Part shown: piece by piece, positions 30,800 to 39,479 of the stretch
How positions within the stretch are numbered: the stretch's first letter is position 1
Layout: every line of letters begins with the position of its first letter
NCBI GenBank assembly: GCA_963756815.1
Contig: CAVWPR010000005.1
Coordinates: forward strand, 124,001-188,000
DNA: 64,000 nt
Origin: JAENVU01 sp963756815
GTDB lineage: Bacteria; Actinomycetota; Acidimicrobiia; IMCC26256; JAENVU01
Reading direction: 5' to 3'
The notes under the pieces: model-generated
The model's database searches: none
What the model was told of the DNA's origin: nothing
Seen by the model: the letters and a program-made list of their open reading frames with translations, nothing else
Position numbers and translations under genes: made by a program

Positions 30800-31951
30800 A
30801 TGGGCCGCGTGAAGCTCGACGCCCCGCTCGTCGCGACGGACCTGCGTGCCGTTCCGGTCGCGGCGCGCCGCATCGAGGCCGACGGCTTCGACGGTGCCTA
30901 CACGTTCGAGGGGCCTCGCGACCCCTTCCTGCCGCTCGTGCTCGCCGCCGAGCACACGGACCGCATCTCGCTCATGACGGCCGTGGCCATCGCGTTCGCG
31001 CGCAGTCCGATGACCGTCGCGCACACCGGATGGGACCTCCAGGCCGCGTCGTCGGGTCGCGCCGTGCTCGGCCTCGGATCACAGATCCGCGCACACGTGG
31101 AACGCCGCTTCTCGATGCCGTGGGCGCGGTCGACCGCTGCTCCGGTCACGAGGCCGGCGACCGAGTCTGCGACCGGCACGACGCGGACCGGGCCTACGGT
31201 GAAGACGTCCGATCCGGCGCAGCGCATGCGCGAGTTCGTCGATGCGGTGCGCGCGATCTGGTCGACGTGGCAGCACGGCACGGCCCTGCGCTTCGAGGGG
31301 ACCTACTACCGCCACACGCTGACCACGCCGTTCTTCTGCCCCGAGCCCCTGCCGACGGGCCCGCCCCGCCTGTTCCTGGCCGGGGTCGGACCGGCCATGA
31401 CCACCGTCGCCGGCGAGGTCGCCGACGGGTTCTTCGTGCACCCCTTCAGCACGCCCGACTACCTCCGGAGCACGACGCTCCCGGTGCTGCGGACCGGCCG
31501 GCGCGGCGGTGCACGCGACTTCGTCCTGTCCTGGCCCGTGATGGTCGCGACCGGCGGAACCGACGCCGCACGCACCGACGCCGAGCTCGCGACGCGCGCC
31601 CAGATCGCGTTCTACGCGTCGACGCCTGCATACCGACCCGTCCTCGAGCGGCACGGCCTCGGCGAGCTCCAGCCCGAGCTGCGCGCGCGGACGAAATCGG
31701 ACGATTGGTCGCGCCTGCTCGAGCTCGTCGATGACGAGCTCTTCGATCTCGTGGCGGTCCGCGGCACACCGGACGAGTGCGGTCGCGAGCTCGCGACGCG
31801 GACCGCGGGGCTCGTGGATCGCGTCGCGACCAACGCGCCGTACGCGTCCGATCCCGACATCTGGACGGACGTCCTCAAGGCGTTCCGCTCCCGCGTCGAC
31901 ACGATGGCCGAGGGGCGCTCGCAGGCGCCCGAACCGGACGGACGACCATGA
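30800..31951 (+). CDS. LLM-class F420-dependent oxidoreductase with an insertion
   Basis: A 383-residue luciferase-like monooxygenase fold. It has the F420-family pattern RIEADGFDGAYTFEGPRDPFLPLVLAAEHT at the start, SSGRAVLGLGSQIRAHVERRFSMPW, and LFLAGVGPAMTTVAGEVADGFFVHPFSTPDYL. Relatives (TIGR03617-like) go straight from ERRFSMPW to an R-M-R-E segment; here about 30 residues rich in Thr, Ala and Pro are inserted in frame near residues 110-140. Its stop overlaps the next ATG (ATGA), so the two genes are translationally coupled. It probably reduces or oxidises a small hydride substrate with F420. Confidence 0.87.
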   Translation: MGRVKLDAPLVATDLRAVPVAARRIEADGFDGAYTFEGPRDPFLPLVLAAEHTDRISLMTAVAIAFARSPMTVAHTGWDLQAASSGRAVLGLGSQIRAHVERRFSMPWARSTAAPVTRPATESATGTTRTGPTVKTSDPAQRMREFVDAVRAIWSTWQHGTALRFEGTYYRHTLTTPFFCPEPLPTGPPRLFLAGVGPAMTTVAGEVADGFFVHPFSTPDYLRSTTLPVLRTGRRGGARDFVLSWPVMVATGGTDAARTDAELATRAQIAFYASTPAYRPVLERHGLGELQPELRARTKSDDWSRLLELVDDELFDLVAVRGTPDECGRELATRTAGLVDRVATNAPYASDPDIWTDVLKAFRSRVDTMAEGRSQAPEPDGRP

Positions 31952-32805
31952 ACCTGCGGATCGCCACCGCGGCAGGACTCGTGGACCCGGGTTCCGGCGC
32001 GCCCGCTGACGGTCCGGTCCGCGTGTTCGGCGACGCGCTGATCGTCGGCGACCATCGCCTCTTCTGGCACGGTGACGCCGGGTGGTACGAGATCGGTCAG
32101 TCGCCGGGACTGCGCTGCGCGGTCGACGCACCCGGAGGGCTCGTGGTCGGCACGGAGGGCGCCCACCTGCTCCGCCTCGGACCCACCGGCCTCACGCGCA
32201 TCGAGGCGTTCGAGACCATGCCCGGCCGCGACGAGTGGTACACGCCGTGGCACGGGCCGCCCGAGGTCCGGTCGCTCGCGTGCACGGCCGACAACGTCCT
32301 CTTCGCCAACGTGCACGTGGGCGGAATCGCGCGGTCCGAGGACTCCGGCCGCTCGTGGACCCCGACCATGGACATCCACTTCGACGTCCACCAGGTGCGA
32401 TCGATCTGGGGTCGCGGCGATCTCGTCGTTGCCGCCGCGGCCGTCGGCCTGTGCATCTCACGCGACGGCGGCACGTCCTGGCGAGTCCACGCGGAGGGGC
32501 TCGAAGCGACCTACTGCCGCGCCGTCGCGGTGCCCGACGAGGCGATCCTCATCAGCGCGTCCGAGGGACCACGCGGCAAGCGGGCCGCGGTCTACCGGAC
32601 GTCGATCCACGGCGACACCCCGTTCGAGCGGGTGACCGACTGGATGACCGGCAACATCGACACCGCCGCGCTCGACGGGCTCGGCGACCGGGCCGCCTTC
32701 GGCACCGCGGCCGGCGAGGTGTGGGAGTCGGACGACTCCGGTGTGACGTGGACGCGTACCCGTCACGGCCTCGCGCCGGTGACGTCCCTCAGCTTCGTCG
32801 CCTGA
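31948..32805 (+). CDS. BNR/Asp-box beta-propeller protein
   Basis: A 285-residue protein with three clear Asp boxes: SEDSGRSWTP, SRDGGTSWRV and SDDSGVTWTRT. The spacing is that of a sialidase-like or VPS10-like propeller (WD40/YVTN-BNR group). No signal peptide is visible, so it is probably cytoplasmic and not a secreted glycosidase; catalytic residues of sialidases are not seen. The ATG overlaps the stop of the LLM oxidoreductase by four bases, which indicates a joint role. Specific function unknown. Confidence 0.82.
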   Translation: MNLRIATAAGLVDPGSGAPADGPVRVFGDALIVGDHRLFWHGDAGWYEIGQSPGLRCAVDAPGGLVVGTEGAHLLRLGPTGLTRIEAFETMPGRDEWYTPWHGPPEVRSLACTADNVLFANVHVGGIARSEDSGRSWTPTMDIHFDVHQVRSIWGRGDLVVAAAAVGLCISRDGGTSWRVHAEGLEATYCRAVAVPDEAILISASEGPRGKRAAVYRTSIHGDTPFERVTDWMTGNIDTAALDGLGDRAAFGTAAGEVWESDDSGVTWTRTRHGLAPVTSLSFVA

Positions 32806-32821
32806 GCGCGGCGACCACGCG

Positions 32822-33553
32822 TCAGCGCGCGTCGACGGCGTAGAAGAGCTCGGCGAGGCGGCCCTCGGCAAGACCGGCCGCCTTCGCGTTCGCCTCGCCC
32901 CATTCGCGCAGCAGCGTCTCCACCCACGCGGGATCCGAGATCTGGCTCACGTGGGACGAGAGCGCGGCGAGCTTGCGGTCGAAGACGTCGGTCGTGTCGA
33001 CGAAGACGTTCGCGTCGCCCCGCAGCTGCACCCAGAGCTGCGGCACGGTCCACGGTTCGAGCCCTTCGTCGAGCAGCTCCGGGTGCGCGAACGGGTTGCG
33101 CGAATCCGGGTACACGGCGGCCATCGTGGCCTGCCCGGCCGCGAGGTGGTCCGGGTGGCTCGCGTAGACCCGATCGAAGTTCCGCTCCGGCGACATCGAC
33201 ACGACGCGCTGCGGTCGGACCTGTCGGATCACGCGCGAGATGTCACGGCGCAGATCCAGCGTGTACTCGACGCGCCCGTCGGGATGGTGAAGGAAGTACA
33301 GGTCGGTGACACCCACCTGCTTCGCCGCGTTGGTCTGCTCCTCCTCGCGGAGTGCGGCCATGTCCGGGCGCGGAAGGGACCGGTCGTCGCCGCCGGCCTC
33401 GCCGCTCGTCACCAGGCAGTACGAGACCTCGATGCCGGCATCGGTCCACGTCGCGACCGAGCCCGCGGTGCCGAAGTCGATGTCGTCGGGATGCGCGACG
33501 ACCACGAGCACGCGCTCGACGCCCTCGTCCGTGGCGAAGTCGGGGATGTCCAT
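32822..33553 (-). CDS. PIG-L-family zinc deacetylase
   Basis: A 243-residue protein of the PIG-L/MshB/Mca group. The zinc motif is VVVAHPDDIDFG and the second His motif is ASHPDHLAAG, both complete. Relatives remove acetyl groups from GlcNAc-containing lipids, mycothiol precursors or mycothiol conjugates. Given the mycothiol-type enzyme at 29334, a mycothiol-related role is attractive but not proven. It directly follows gatB on the minus strand (the ATG touches the gatB stop). Confidence 0.88.
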   Translation of the reverse strand: MDIPDFATDEGVERVLVVVAHPDDIDFGTAGSVATWTDAGIEVSYCLVTSGEAGGDDRSLPRPDMAALREEEQTNAAKQVGVTDLYFLHHPDGRVEYTLDLRRDISRVIRQVRPQRVVSMSPERNFDRVYASHPDHLAAGQATMAAVYPDSRNPFAHPELLDEGLEPWTVPQLWVQLRGDANVFVDTTDVFDRKLAALSSHVSQISDPAWVETLLREWGEANAKAAGLAEGRLAELFYAVDAR

Positions 33554-34983
33554 CAGCTGAGCCTCTCGTCGAGCAGTCGGTTGAGCACCTGCGGGTTCCC
33601 CGAGCCCTTGGAGGCCTTCATGACCTCACCCATCAGGAAGCCCCGCTTCTTCTTGCGCAACTTGTCGTCACCGCTGCGGTATTCCTCGACCGCAGCGGCG
33701 TTCGCTCCCAGCACGTCGTCGACGAGCGCGCCCAGCTCACCCTCGTCGCTCACCTGCGCCAGGCCGCGGTCCGCCACGATCGCTCGCGGGCGCTTGCCGT
33801 CGCGCAGGCCCTCGGCGAGCACGTCCTTGGCCAGGTTGCGCGAGAGCGTGCCGTCACCGACCAGCCCGACGAGCTCGGCCAGCGCGTCGGGCGGGAACGG
33901 CAGGACGGCGGGTGAGAGTCCGGTCTCGTTCAGGTGACCGAGCACCTCGCCCGCCAGCCAGTTGGTGACGTCCTTGCCCGGCGCACCCGCGCGCACCGCG
34001 TCCTCCGCGTAGTCGGCCAGACCGGGGCTCTCGAGCAGCGTCCGGGCGTCGGTCTCGCTGACGCCCCACTCGTCGACGAACCGCGCGCGCCGCGCCGCCG
34101 GCAGCTCACCGACCGCGGCGCGGGCCGCGTCACGCATCGCGGCGGTGGGCGCGACCGGCACGAGGTCGGGCTCGGGGAAGTAGCGGTAGTCCTCGGAGCC
34201 CTCCTTGGACCGCATCCCGTGCGTGATGCCCGCACCCTCGTCCCAGTGGCGGGTCTCCTGCACGACACGGCCCCCGGACTCGACCGTCTCGATCTGGCGG
34301 GCGATCTCGTAGTCGATCGCGCGCCCGAGCGACCGCACCGAGTTCATGTTCTTGATCTCGGCGCGCGTCCCGAGCGTCTCCGAGCCGGCCGGGCGCACCG
34401 ACACGTTCGCGTCGACGCGCATCGAGCCCTCCTCCATCTTCACGTCGGAGACGCCGATGGCCTCGAGCACCGCGCGCAGCTCCGTGACGTAGCCCTTGGC
34501 CTGCTCGGCGCTGCGGATGTCGGGCCGGCTCACGATCTCCATGAGCGGCACGCCGGCCCGGTTGTAGTCGACGAGCGAGTGGTCGGCGTCGTGGATACGT
34601 CCGCCTCCACCGACGTGCGTGGTCTTCCCGGTGTCCTCCTCCATGTGCGCGCGCTCGATGCGGATGCGCGCGCCGTCGACCTCGAGCCAACCGTCGACAC
34701 AGATCGGCGCGTCGTACTGCGAGGTCTGGAAGTCCTTGGGCATGTCCGGATAGAAGTAGTTCTTCCGGTGGAAGATCGAGCGCTCCGGCACGTCGAAGTG
34801 GAACGCCTCGCCGAGTCGCAGCGCGAACTCCACGACCTTCTCGTTGAGGACGGGCAGCGAGCCCGGCAGCCCGAGGCACACCGGGCACACGTGGGTGTTC
34901 GGCTCGGCGCCGAACTCGTTCGGGCAGCCACAGAAGAGCTTCGTGGCGGTGGCGAGCTCGACGTGCACCTCGAGCCCCATCAC
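33553..34983 (-). CDS. gatB: Aspartyl/glutamyl-tRNA amidotransferase subunit B
   Basis: The kinase and tRNA-binding subunit of GatCAB, which converts Glu-tRNA(Gln) and Asp-tRNA(Asn) to the amide forms. It contains GLEVHVELATATKLFCGC, NEFGAEPNTHVCPVCLGLPG, YNRAGVPLMEIVSRPD and a C-terminal YqeY-like domain (RGFLMGEVMKASKGSGNPQVLN). The start is unclear: the conserved WTEYEAV before GLEVH is in frame, but no ATG, GTG or TTG precedes it within a plausible distance; only GTG 34983 and ATG 34980 lie close, and ATG 35151 would overlap the divergent gene. A missed base or unusual start is possible. gatA and gatC are 1.2 kb away. Confidence 0.94.
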   Translation of the reverse strand: MMGLEVHVELATATKLFCGCPNEFGAEPNTHVCPVCLGLPGSLPVLNEKVVEFALRLGEAFHFDVPERSIFHRKNYFYPDMPKDFQTSQYDAPICVDGWLEVDGARIRIERAHMEEDTGKTTHVGGGGRIHDADHSLVDYNRAGVPLMEIVSRPDIRSAEQAKGYVTELRAVLEAIGVSDVKMEEGSMRVDANVSVRPAGSETLGTRAEIKNMNSVRSLGRAIDYEIARQIETVESGGRVVQETRHWDEGAGITHGMRSKEGSEDYRYFPEPDLVPVAPTAAMRDAARAAVGELPAARRARFVDEWGVSETDARTLLESPGLADYAEDAVRAGAPGKDVTNWLAGEVLGHLNETGLSPAVLPFPPDALAELVGLVGDGTLSRNLAKDVLAEGLRDGKRPRAIVADRGLAQVSDEGELGALVDDVLGANAAAVEEYRSGDDKLRKKKRGFLMGEVMKASKGSGNPQVLNRLLDERLS

Positions 34984-35023
34984 GGCTTCGTACTCGGTCC
35001 AGCTCCGCTTCCGCTTCCTCCGG

Positions 35024-35091
35024 AGCGGGCCGCTCGGGCCTCGCTGCGCTGCCGCGTCGATGCGGATCCGTATGCACTCCGCTCGCTCATG
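35024..35091. repeat. Intergenic repeat element, copy 2 (upstream of gatB)
   Basis: Second copy of the element seen before ilvD. Read on the minus strand it starts ATGAGCGAGCGGAG and contains AGCGCAGCGAGGCCCGAGCG. The conserved ends and different middle suggest a structured intergenic element rather than coding DNA. A weaker relative (CTCCGCTGCGCTCCGGCTCG) may lie near 36090. Confidence 0.5.
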
Positions 35092-35104
35092 CCAAACTCC
35101 ATTC

Positions 35105-36028
35105 GTGCCCGACGCTCTCGATACCGCCCGGTTCGCGATGCACCGCGCCACCCTCTCGACCGGTGCGACGCTCGCCTACCTGCGGGAAGGGGTCGGCGGC
35201 GTGCCGCTGTTGCTCGTGCACGGCTGGCCCGAGACGCGCCGCATCTGGTGGCGCAACGTCGAGCCACTCGTCGCGGCCGGCTTCGAGGTGATCGCCCCGG
35301 ATCTGCGCGGCTTCGGCGACAGCGAGCTCGCGCCCGACGGCCACTACGACGTCGCCGCGTTCGCGATCGACCTGCACGCGCTCGTGCACGACGAGCTCGG
35401 TCACGCCACCTGCTTCGCGGCGGGCGGCGACGCCGGCGGCCCGATCGTCTACGACCTCTCGCTGCGCCACCCGGGGCTCGTCCCGAAGCTGTGCTTCTTC
35501 AACACCGTCGCGCCGGTGCTCCTGAACGGCGAGTACGAGGCGGCGGGCATCCCGCCCGACACCGACCGCGCGTTCCGCGCCACCGCCGACTACTTCCTCC
35601 GCCAGGCCACCGACGCCGACGGCCTCGCGGCCGAGCTCGACACGCCGGCGCGTCGACGGGCGTACGTGGCCGGGATGTACGGCCACCGGCTCTGGGGCTC
35701 GCCGACCGCGTTCACCGGTGACGACGTGTCGTTCATGACCGAGCCGTTCGGCGACGCGGACCATTTCCGGGCGAGCATCTCGCTGTACGAGAGCGCGACC
35801 GGGAACCGCCCGATGAAGGACATGGCCCGGTTCCTGGAGACCAACCCGACGCCGACGCTCGTGCTCTACGGTCCGGAGGACCACGTGGTGCCGAGGAGCT
35901 TCCCCGACCGGTGCGCGGTGGCGTTCACCGAGTGCATCGGGCCGTTCGTCGTCCCAGGGGCCGGGCACTTCCTCCAGTGGGAGGCGGCCGACACCTTCAA
36001 CCGCGCCCTCACGCACTTCTTCCTGTAA
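35105..36028 (+). CDS. Alpha/beta hydrolase, epoxide hydrolase-like
   Basis: A 307-residue alpha/beta hydrolase. HGWPETRRIWW is the oxyanion-hole motif of soluble epoxide hydrolases; the nucleophile elbow GGDAGGPIVYDL has Asp as nucleophile; acid Asp in LYGPEDHVVP and base His in PGAGHFLQWE complete the triad. A GTG start at 35105 is used because it gives a family-like length and precedes ARFAMHRATLSTGATLAYL. It is divergent from gatB and unrelated in function; substrate unknown. Confidence 0.85.
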   Translation: MPDALDTARFAMHRATLSTGATLAYLREGVGGVPLLLVHGWPETRRIWWRNVEPLVAAGFEVIAPDLRGFGDSELAPDGHYDVAAFAIDLHALVHDELGHATCFAAGGDAGGPIVYDLSLRHPGLVPKLCFFNTVAPVLLNGEYEAAGIPPDTDRAFRATADYFLRQATDADGLAAELDTPARRRAYVAGMYGHRLWGSPTAFTGDDVSFMTEPFGDADHFRASISLYESATGNRPMKDMARFLETNPTPTLVLYGPEDHVVPRSFPDRCAVAFTECIGPFVVPGAGHFLQWEAADTFNRALTHFFL

Positions 36029-36147
36029 GTCGGTCCGTCCGCTCGATCCGGTCCAGCGCATCCGGCTCGGGACGCTCCCGGACTGCTCGCCTCCGCTGCG
36101 CTCCGGCTCGGACCTCTTGACCGGTCGCACGACCTCCGAGGTCGTCG

Positions 36148-37578
36148 TCACGGCGCCGAGGCCTCGAGGGCACGCGCGGCGCGGAACATCACCGGCTCGC
36201 CCAGCGCCGGCGCGAGCACCTGGACCCCGATCGGCAGGCCGCCGGCGCCGGTCCCGAACGGCACGCTCATGGCCGCGTGGCCGGCGAGGTTCGTGGGGAT
36301 CGTGCAGACGTCCGAGAGATACATCGCCAGCGGGTCGCTCGCCTTCTCGCCGATCGCGAACGCCTCCGTGGGCGCAGTCGGCGAGAGCAGCACGTCGAAG
36401 CGCTCGTACGCGGCCACGAAGTCGCGGATGATCAGCGTGCGCACCTTCTGCGCCTTGCCGTAATACGCGTCGTAGTAGCCGGCGGAGAGCGCGTAGGTCC
36501 CGAGCATGATCCGCCGCTTGACCTCCGGGCCGAAGCCGACGTCGCGCGTCCGGGCGTTCATCTCGGCGACGTCCTCGCCGTCGACGCGCAGCCCGTACCG
36601 CACGCCGTCGTACCGGGCGAGATTCGACGACGCCTCCGCCGGCGCGATCAGGTAATAGGCGGACAGTCCGAAGGTGCAGCTCGGCACCGACACGCGGTCG
36701 ACACTCGCACCCGCGGCTTCGAGCGCGGCCGCCGCCTGCTCGACCGCGGCGCGCACCCGCGGGTCGATGCCGTCGACGTCGGTGAGCTCGGACACCACAC
36801 CCACGCGCAGGCCGGCGACGTCGGCCCCGCCGTCCAACGCGGCGGGTGCGTCCACGATCGACGTCGAGTCCATGCGGTCGTGGCCCCAGATCGTCTCGAG
36901 CAGCAACGCCGCGTCGTCGACGGTCGTCGCGAACGGTCCGATCTGGTCGAGGCTCGACGCGAACGCGATGAGCCCGTACCGGCTGACGCGCCCGTACGTC
37001 GGCTTGACCCCCACCACTCCGCACAGCGCGGCCGGCTGGCGGATCGAGCCTCCCGTGTCCGAGCCGAGCCCGAGCGGCGCGAAGCCGGCCGCGACCGCGG
37101 CCGCCGATCCGCCGCTCGAGCCACCGGCGACCCGGGCGAGGTCATGGGGGTTGTGGGTCACGCCGAACGCGGAGTTCTCGGTCGACGATCCCATCGCGAA
37201 CTCGTCGAGGTTGGTCTTGGCGATCGGGATCGCGCCCGCGTCGGTGAGGTGCTGGACGACCGTGGCCGTGTACGGCGGCCGCCAGCCGTCGAGGATCTTC
37301 GACGAGCAGGTCGTGGGGATGCCGCGTGTGCAGAGGTTGTCCTTCAGTGCCACGGGCACCCCGGCCAGCCGGCCGGGGTCCTCGCCGCGCGCCACCGCGG
37401 CGTCGACCGCGTCGGCGGCGGCCAGCGCCTCGTCGCGCAGCACCGTGTTGCACGCGTGGATCTCGGCCTCGCGGGCGTCGATCGTCGCGAGGTGGGCCTC
37501 CACGACCGAACGGGCCGAGCGCGCGCCGGTGCGCACGGCGGCGGCGATGTCGCGGGCGGTGTCGCCGTCCCTGGTCAC
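36148..37578 (-). CDS. gatA: Aspartyl/glutamyl-tRNA amidotransferase subunit A
   Basis: A 476-residue amidase-signature protein that produces ammonia from glutamine for GatB. The catalytic Ser-cisSer-Lys set is visible: Lys in VALKDNLCTRG and the two Ser in AGGSSGGSAAAV through GSDTGGSIRQPAA. Substrate-channel segments (PTYGRVSRYGLIAFASSLDQIGP) are intact. The GTG start overlaps the gatC stop by four bases, so gatC and gatA are coupled. An unrelated hydrolase gene separates them from gatB. Confidence 0.96.
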   Translation of the reverse strand: MTRDGDTARDIAAAVRTGARSARSVVEAHLATIDAREAEIHACNTVLRDEALAAADAVDAAVARGEDPGRLAGVPVALKDNLCTRGIPTTCSSKILDGWRPPYTATVVQHLTDAGAIPIAKTNLDEFAMGSSTENSAFGVTHNPHDLARVAGGSSGGSAAAVAAGFAPLGLGSDTGGSIRQPAALCGVVGVKPTYGRVSRYGLIAFASSLDQIGPFATTVDDAALLLETIWGHDRMDSTSIVDAPAALDGGADVAGLRVGVVSELTDVDGIDPRVRAAVEQAAAALEAAGASVDRVSVPSCTFGLSAYYLIAPAEASSNLARYDGVRYGLRVDGEDVAEMNARTRDVGFGPEVKRRIMLGTYALSAGYYDAYYGKAQKVRTLIIRDFVAAYERFDVLLSPTAPTEAFAIGEKASDPLAMYLSDVCTIPTNLAGHAAMSVPFGTGAGGLPIGVQVLAPALGEPVMFRAARALEASAP

Positions 37579-37877
37579 GGCGCCTCCCCCAGGATGCGGG
37601 GCACCCGGAAGCGCCCACTCTCCGCCGCCGGCGCCTCGGCCAGGACCTCGTCCCGGTCCAGGGTCGGTCGCACCTCGTCGGCCCGGAGCACGTTCTCGAG
37701 GGGCAGCGGGTGGGCGGTGGGCGGGACGTCGTCGAGCGCGAGCGCCTCGATGTCGGCCGCGTGACCGAGGATCGAACCGAGCTCCGCGGTCAGATCCTCG
37801 ATCTCATGGTCGGTGAGCGCGAGGCGCGCGAGCTTCGCGACGTGCTCGACGTCGGCACGGGAGATGGGTTCGGCCAC
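37575..37877 (-). CDS. gatC: Aspartyl/glutamyl-tRNA amidotransferase subunit C
   Basis: A 100-residue small subunit that wraps and holds GatA and GatB together. Motifs: ISRADVEHVAKLARLALTDHEI at the N-terminus and PLPLENVLRADEVRPTLDRDEVLAEAP at the C-terminus. The start is a GTG (VAEPISR). It overlaps gatA by four bases. Confidence 0.95.
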   Translation of the reverse strand: MAEPISRADVEHVAKLARLALTDHEIEDLTAELGSILGHAADIEALALDDVPPTAHPLPLENVLRADEVRPTLDRDEVLAEAPAAESGRFRVPRILGEAP

Positions 37878-37945
37878 GACGGGCGAGTCTAGGAAACGCC
37901 CTCCCCGCCCCTCCGAGGCGTTGGCGGGCCGTGCCCACGCCGCGC

Positions 37946-38257
37946 CTACCGGTACGGGTCGTCCTTGCGGCCCGGGTACTCCCACCAGTCGGCGGGCGAC
38001 GGCGTCCAGGCTTGGTCCTCCACGATGCAGTCGACCGGGCACACGGGCGGCAGGCACTTGCCGCACCCGGAGCACAGCTCCGGGAGGATGATGACGTCGA
38101 TCCCGTGGTTGAAGATCGCACCGAACTGCGGCGGGCAGTGCCGGATGCACGTGTCGCAGTTGATGCAGATCGACATGTCGATCTTGAGCGGCGGGCTCTG
38201 CCACTTGTGATTGCGTTCGTGCGCATCGATGCGCTCCACGCGGGTCGAATCCGCCAT
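37946..38257 (-). CDS. Ferredoxin with two 4Fe-4S clusters
   Basis: A 103-residue electron carrier. The first cluster motif is CINCDTCIRHCP; the second, CSGCGKCLPPVCPVDC, has one extra residue before its fourth Cys, as in several bacterial 7Fe/8Fe ferredoxins. A C-terminal tail (WEYPGRKDDPY) follows. The N-terminal MADSTRVERIDAHERN segment is hydrophilic. It lies 69 bases upstream of gatC on the same strand, possibly as a separate unit. Partner enzymes are not obvious; the LLM, dioxygenase and mutase genes do not need it. Confidence 0.92.
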   Translation of the reverse strand: MADSTRVERIDAHERNHKWQSPPLKIDMSICINCDTCIRHCPPQFGAIFNHGIDVIILPELCSGCGKCLPPVCPVDCIVEDQAWTPSPADWWEYPGRKDDPYR

Positions 38258-38318
38258 GGCGCGAGAACGTACTCGGCCGCGGCACACGTCTCGCCCGATC
38301 GCGCCGACGACGGCCCGG

Positions 38319-39479
38319 TCACGCCGGACGCGTGCGCAGCACCTCCCGCAGGTGGACGCGCGCACCCGTCCGCACGATCGCCCGCCGGTACACCACGAGC
38401 GCCGCCCGCAGCACCAGTGCGACCCCGACCAGCGCCAGGGCGAGCGACAGCGCGACCTCGAGGGGCGACGAGACCCCCAACGCGAGCCGAGCCGGCTCGA
38501 CCATCGGCGCGCTGAAGGGCACGAACGCCAGCACTCGCCCGAGCGCGGAGTCGGCCGCGCTCTGACCGACGAGGTACGAGCCGATCAGCAGCACGCCGAG
38601 CCCGCTCAGCGCGGAGCCGACCTCCTCGGGTCGGTCGACGAGCGCACCCAGGGCCGCGGCCGCGAGCAGGTAGAGCGCCGCCCCGACCACGAAGAACGCG
38701 GCGCTGCTCGCGAGGACGGTGCCGGTGTCCGGCGGGACGGACGCGCCGCTCGCGATCCGGATCATCACGGGGACCGCGCCCGCAGCGAACGGGACGAGCG
38801 CGACGATGCCGACGCCGATCACCTTGCCGAGCAGCAGTGCCGGCGGGTGCACCGTCGCGAGCAGCACCTCGCTCACGTGGTTCGCCTTCTCGATCGCCAC
38901 CGCGTTCGCCACGGCCATCGTGACCATGAAGATCAGCAGGTACACGCCGAGCGACGCGACGGCGGCGACGCCGAACCGCGCGTCGCGATGTGATTCGACC
39001 TCCTGGAGGTGGATGCGGGGCGGCCGCAGCGCAGCGGCGATCCCCGATCGGTCCACGCCGTCCGCCTTCAGGCGCGCGGTCGCGTGCTCCACGGTGAGCG
39101 CCTGCCGGGCGACCGCGACCACGCGGTCGTCGGCGTGGCGGGCGACGATCACCGCCGGCTCGACCGAGAGGATCGCGAGATCGGCGTCGGACGAACGCAC
39201 CGCCCGGCGTGCGGCGGTCGCTCGGTCCATCGATTCGAGCCGGATGTCCAGGCCGACCACCGCGCCACCGGCGCGGAGCGCCTTGGCCAGCCCCGGACCG
39301 CGCTCGCCCACGACGACCACGGTGCGACCGGCGTCGGACCCGACGAGCGACGGCACCACCACGAGGGCCGTCGTGGCGAGGAGCGCGAGCACGGCCGCGA
39401 CCCACACCGCCTTCCGGCGGAGCGCCTCGCGCACCTCGCGCCCGATGACGAGACGCAGCGCGCGGCCTTCGGGCCTCAC
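38319..39479 (-). CDS. ABC-2 type transporter permease, NatB-like
   Basis: A 386-residue integral membrane protein: one N-terminal transmembrane segment (AVWVAAVLALLATTALVVV), a large external domain to about residue 165, then five or more membrane helices, the layout of NatB/YhaP-type exporter permeases. GTG start overlaps the ATPase stop by four bases, so the pair is coupled and should form one exporter. Substrate unknown; NatAB relatives export sodium or small amphiphiles. Confidence 0.87.
   Translation of the reverse strand: MRPEGRALRLVIGREVREALRRKAVWVAAVLALLATTALVVVPSLVGSDAGRTVVVVGERGPGLAKALRAGGAVVGLDIRLESMDRATAARRAVRSSDADLAILSVEPAVIVARHADDRVVAVARQALTVEHATARLKADGVDRSGIAAALRPPRIHLQEVESHRDARFGVAAVASLGVYLLIFMVTMAVANAVAIEKANHVSEVLLATVHPPALLLGKVIGVGIVALVPFAAGAVPVMIRIASGASVPPDTGTVLASSAAFFVVGAALYLLAAAALGALVDRPEEVGSALSGLGVLLIGSYLVGQSAADSALGRVLAFVPFSAPMVEPARLALGVSSPLEVALSLALALVGVALVLRAALVVYRRAIVRTGARVHLREVLRTRPA

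Noticed and set aside
33553..35151. ATG at 35151 as the gatB start
   Set aside because: It would overlap the divergent hydrolase gene by 47 bases and add about 50 residues derived from the intergenic repeat, with no similarity to GatB.
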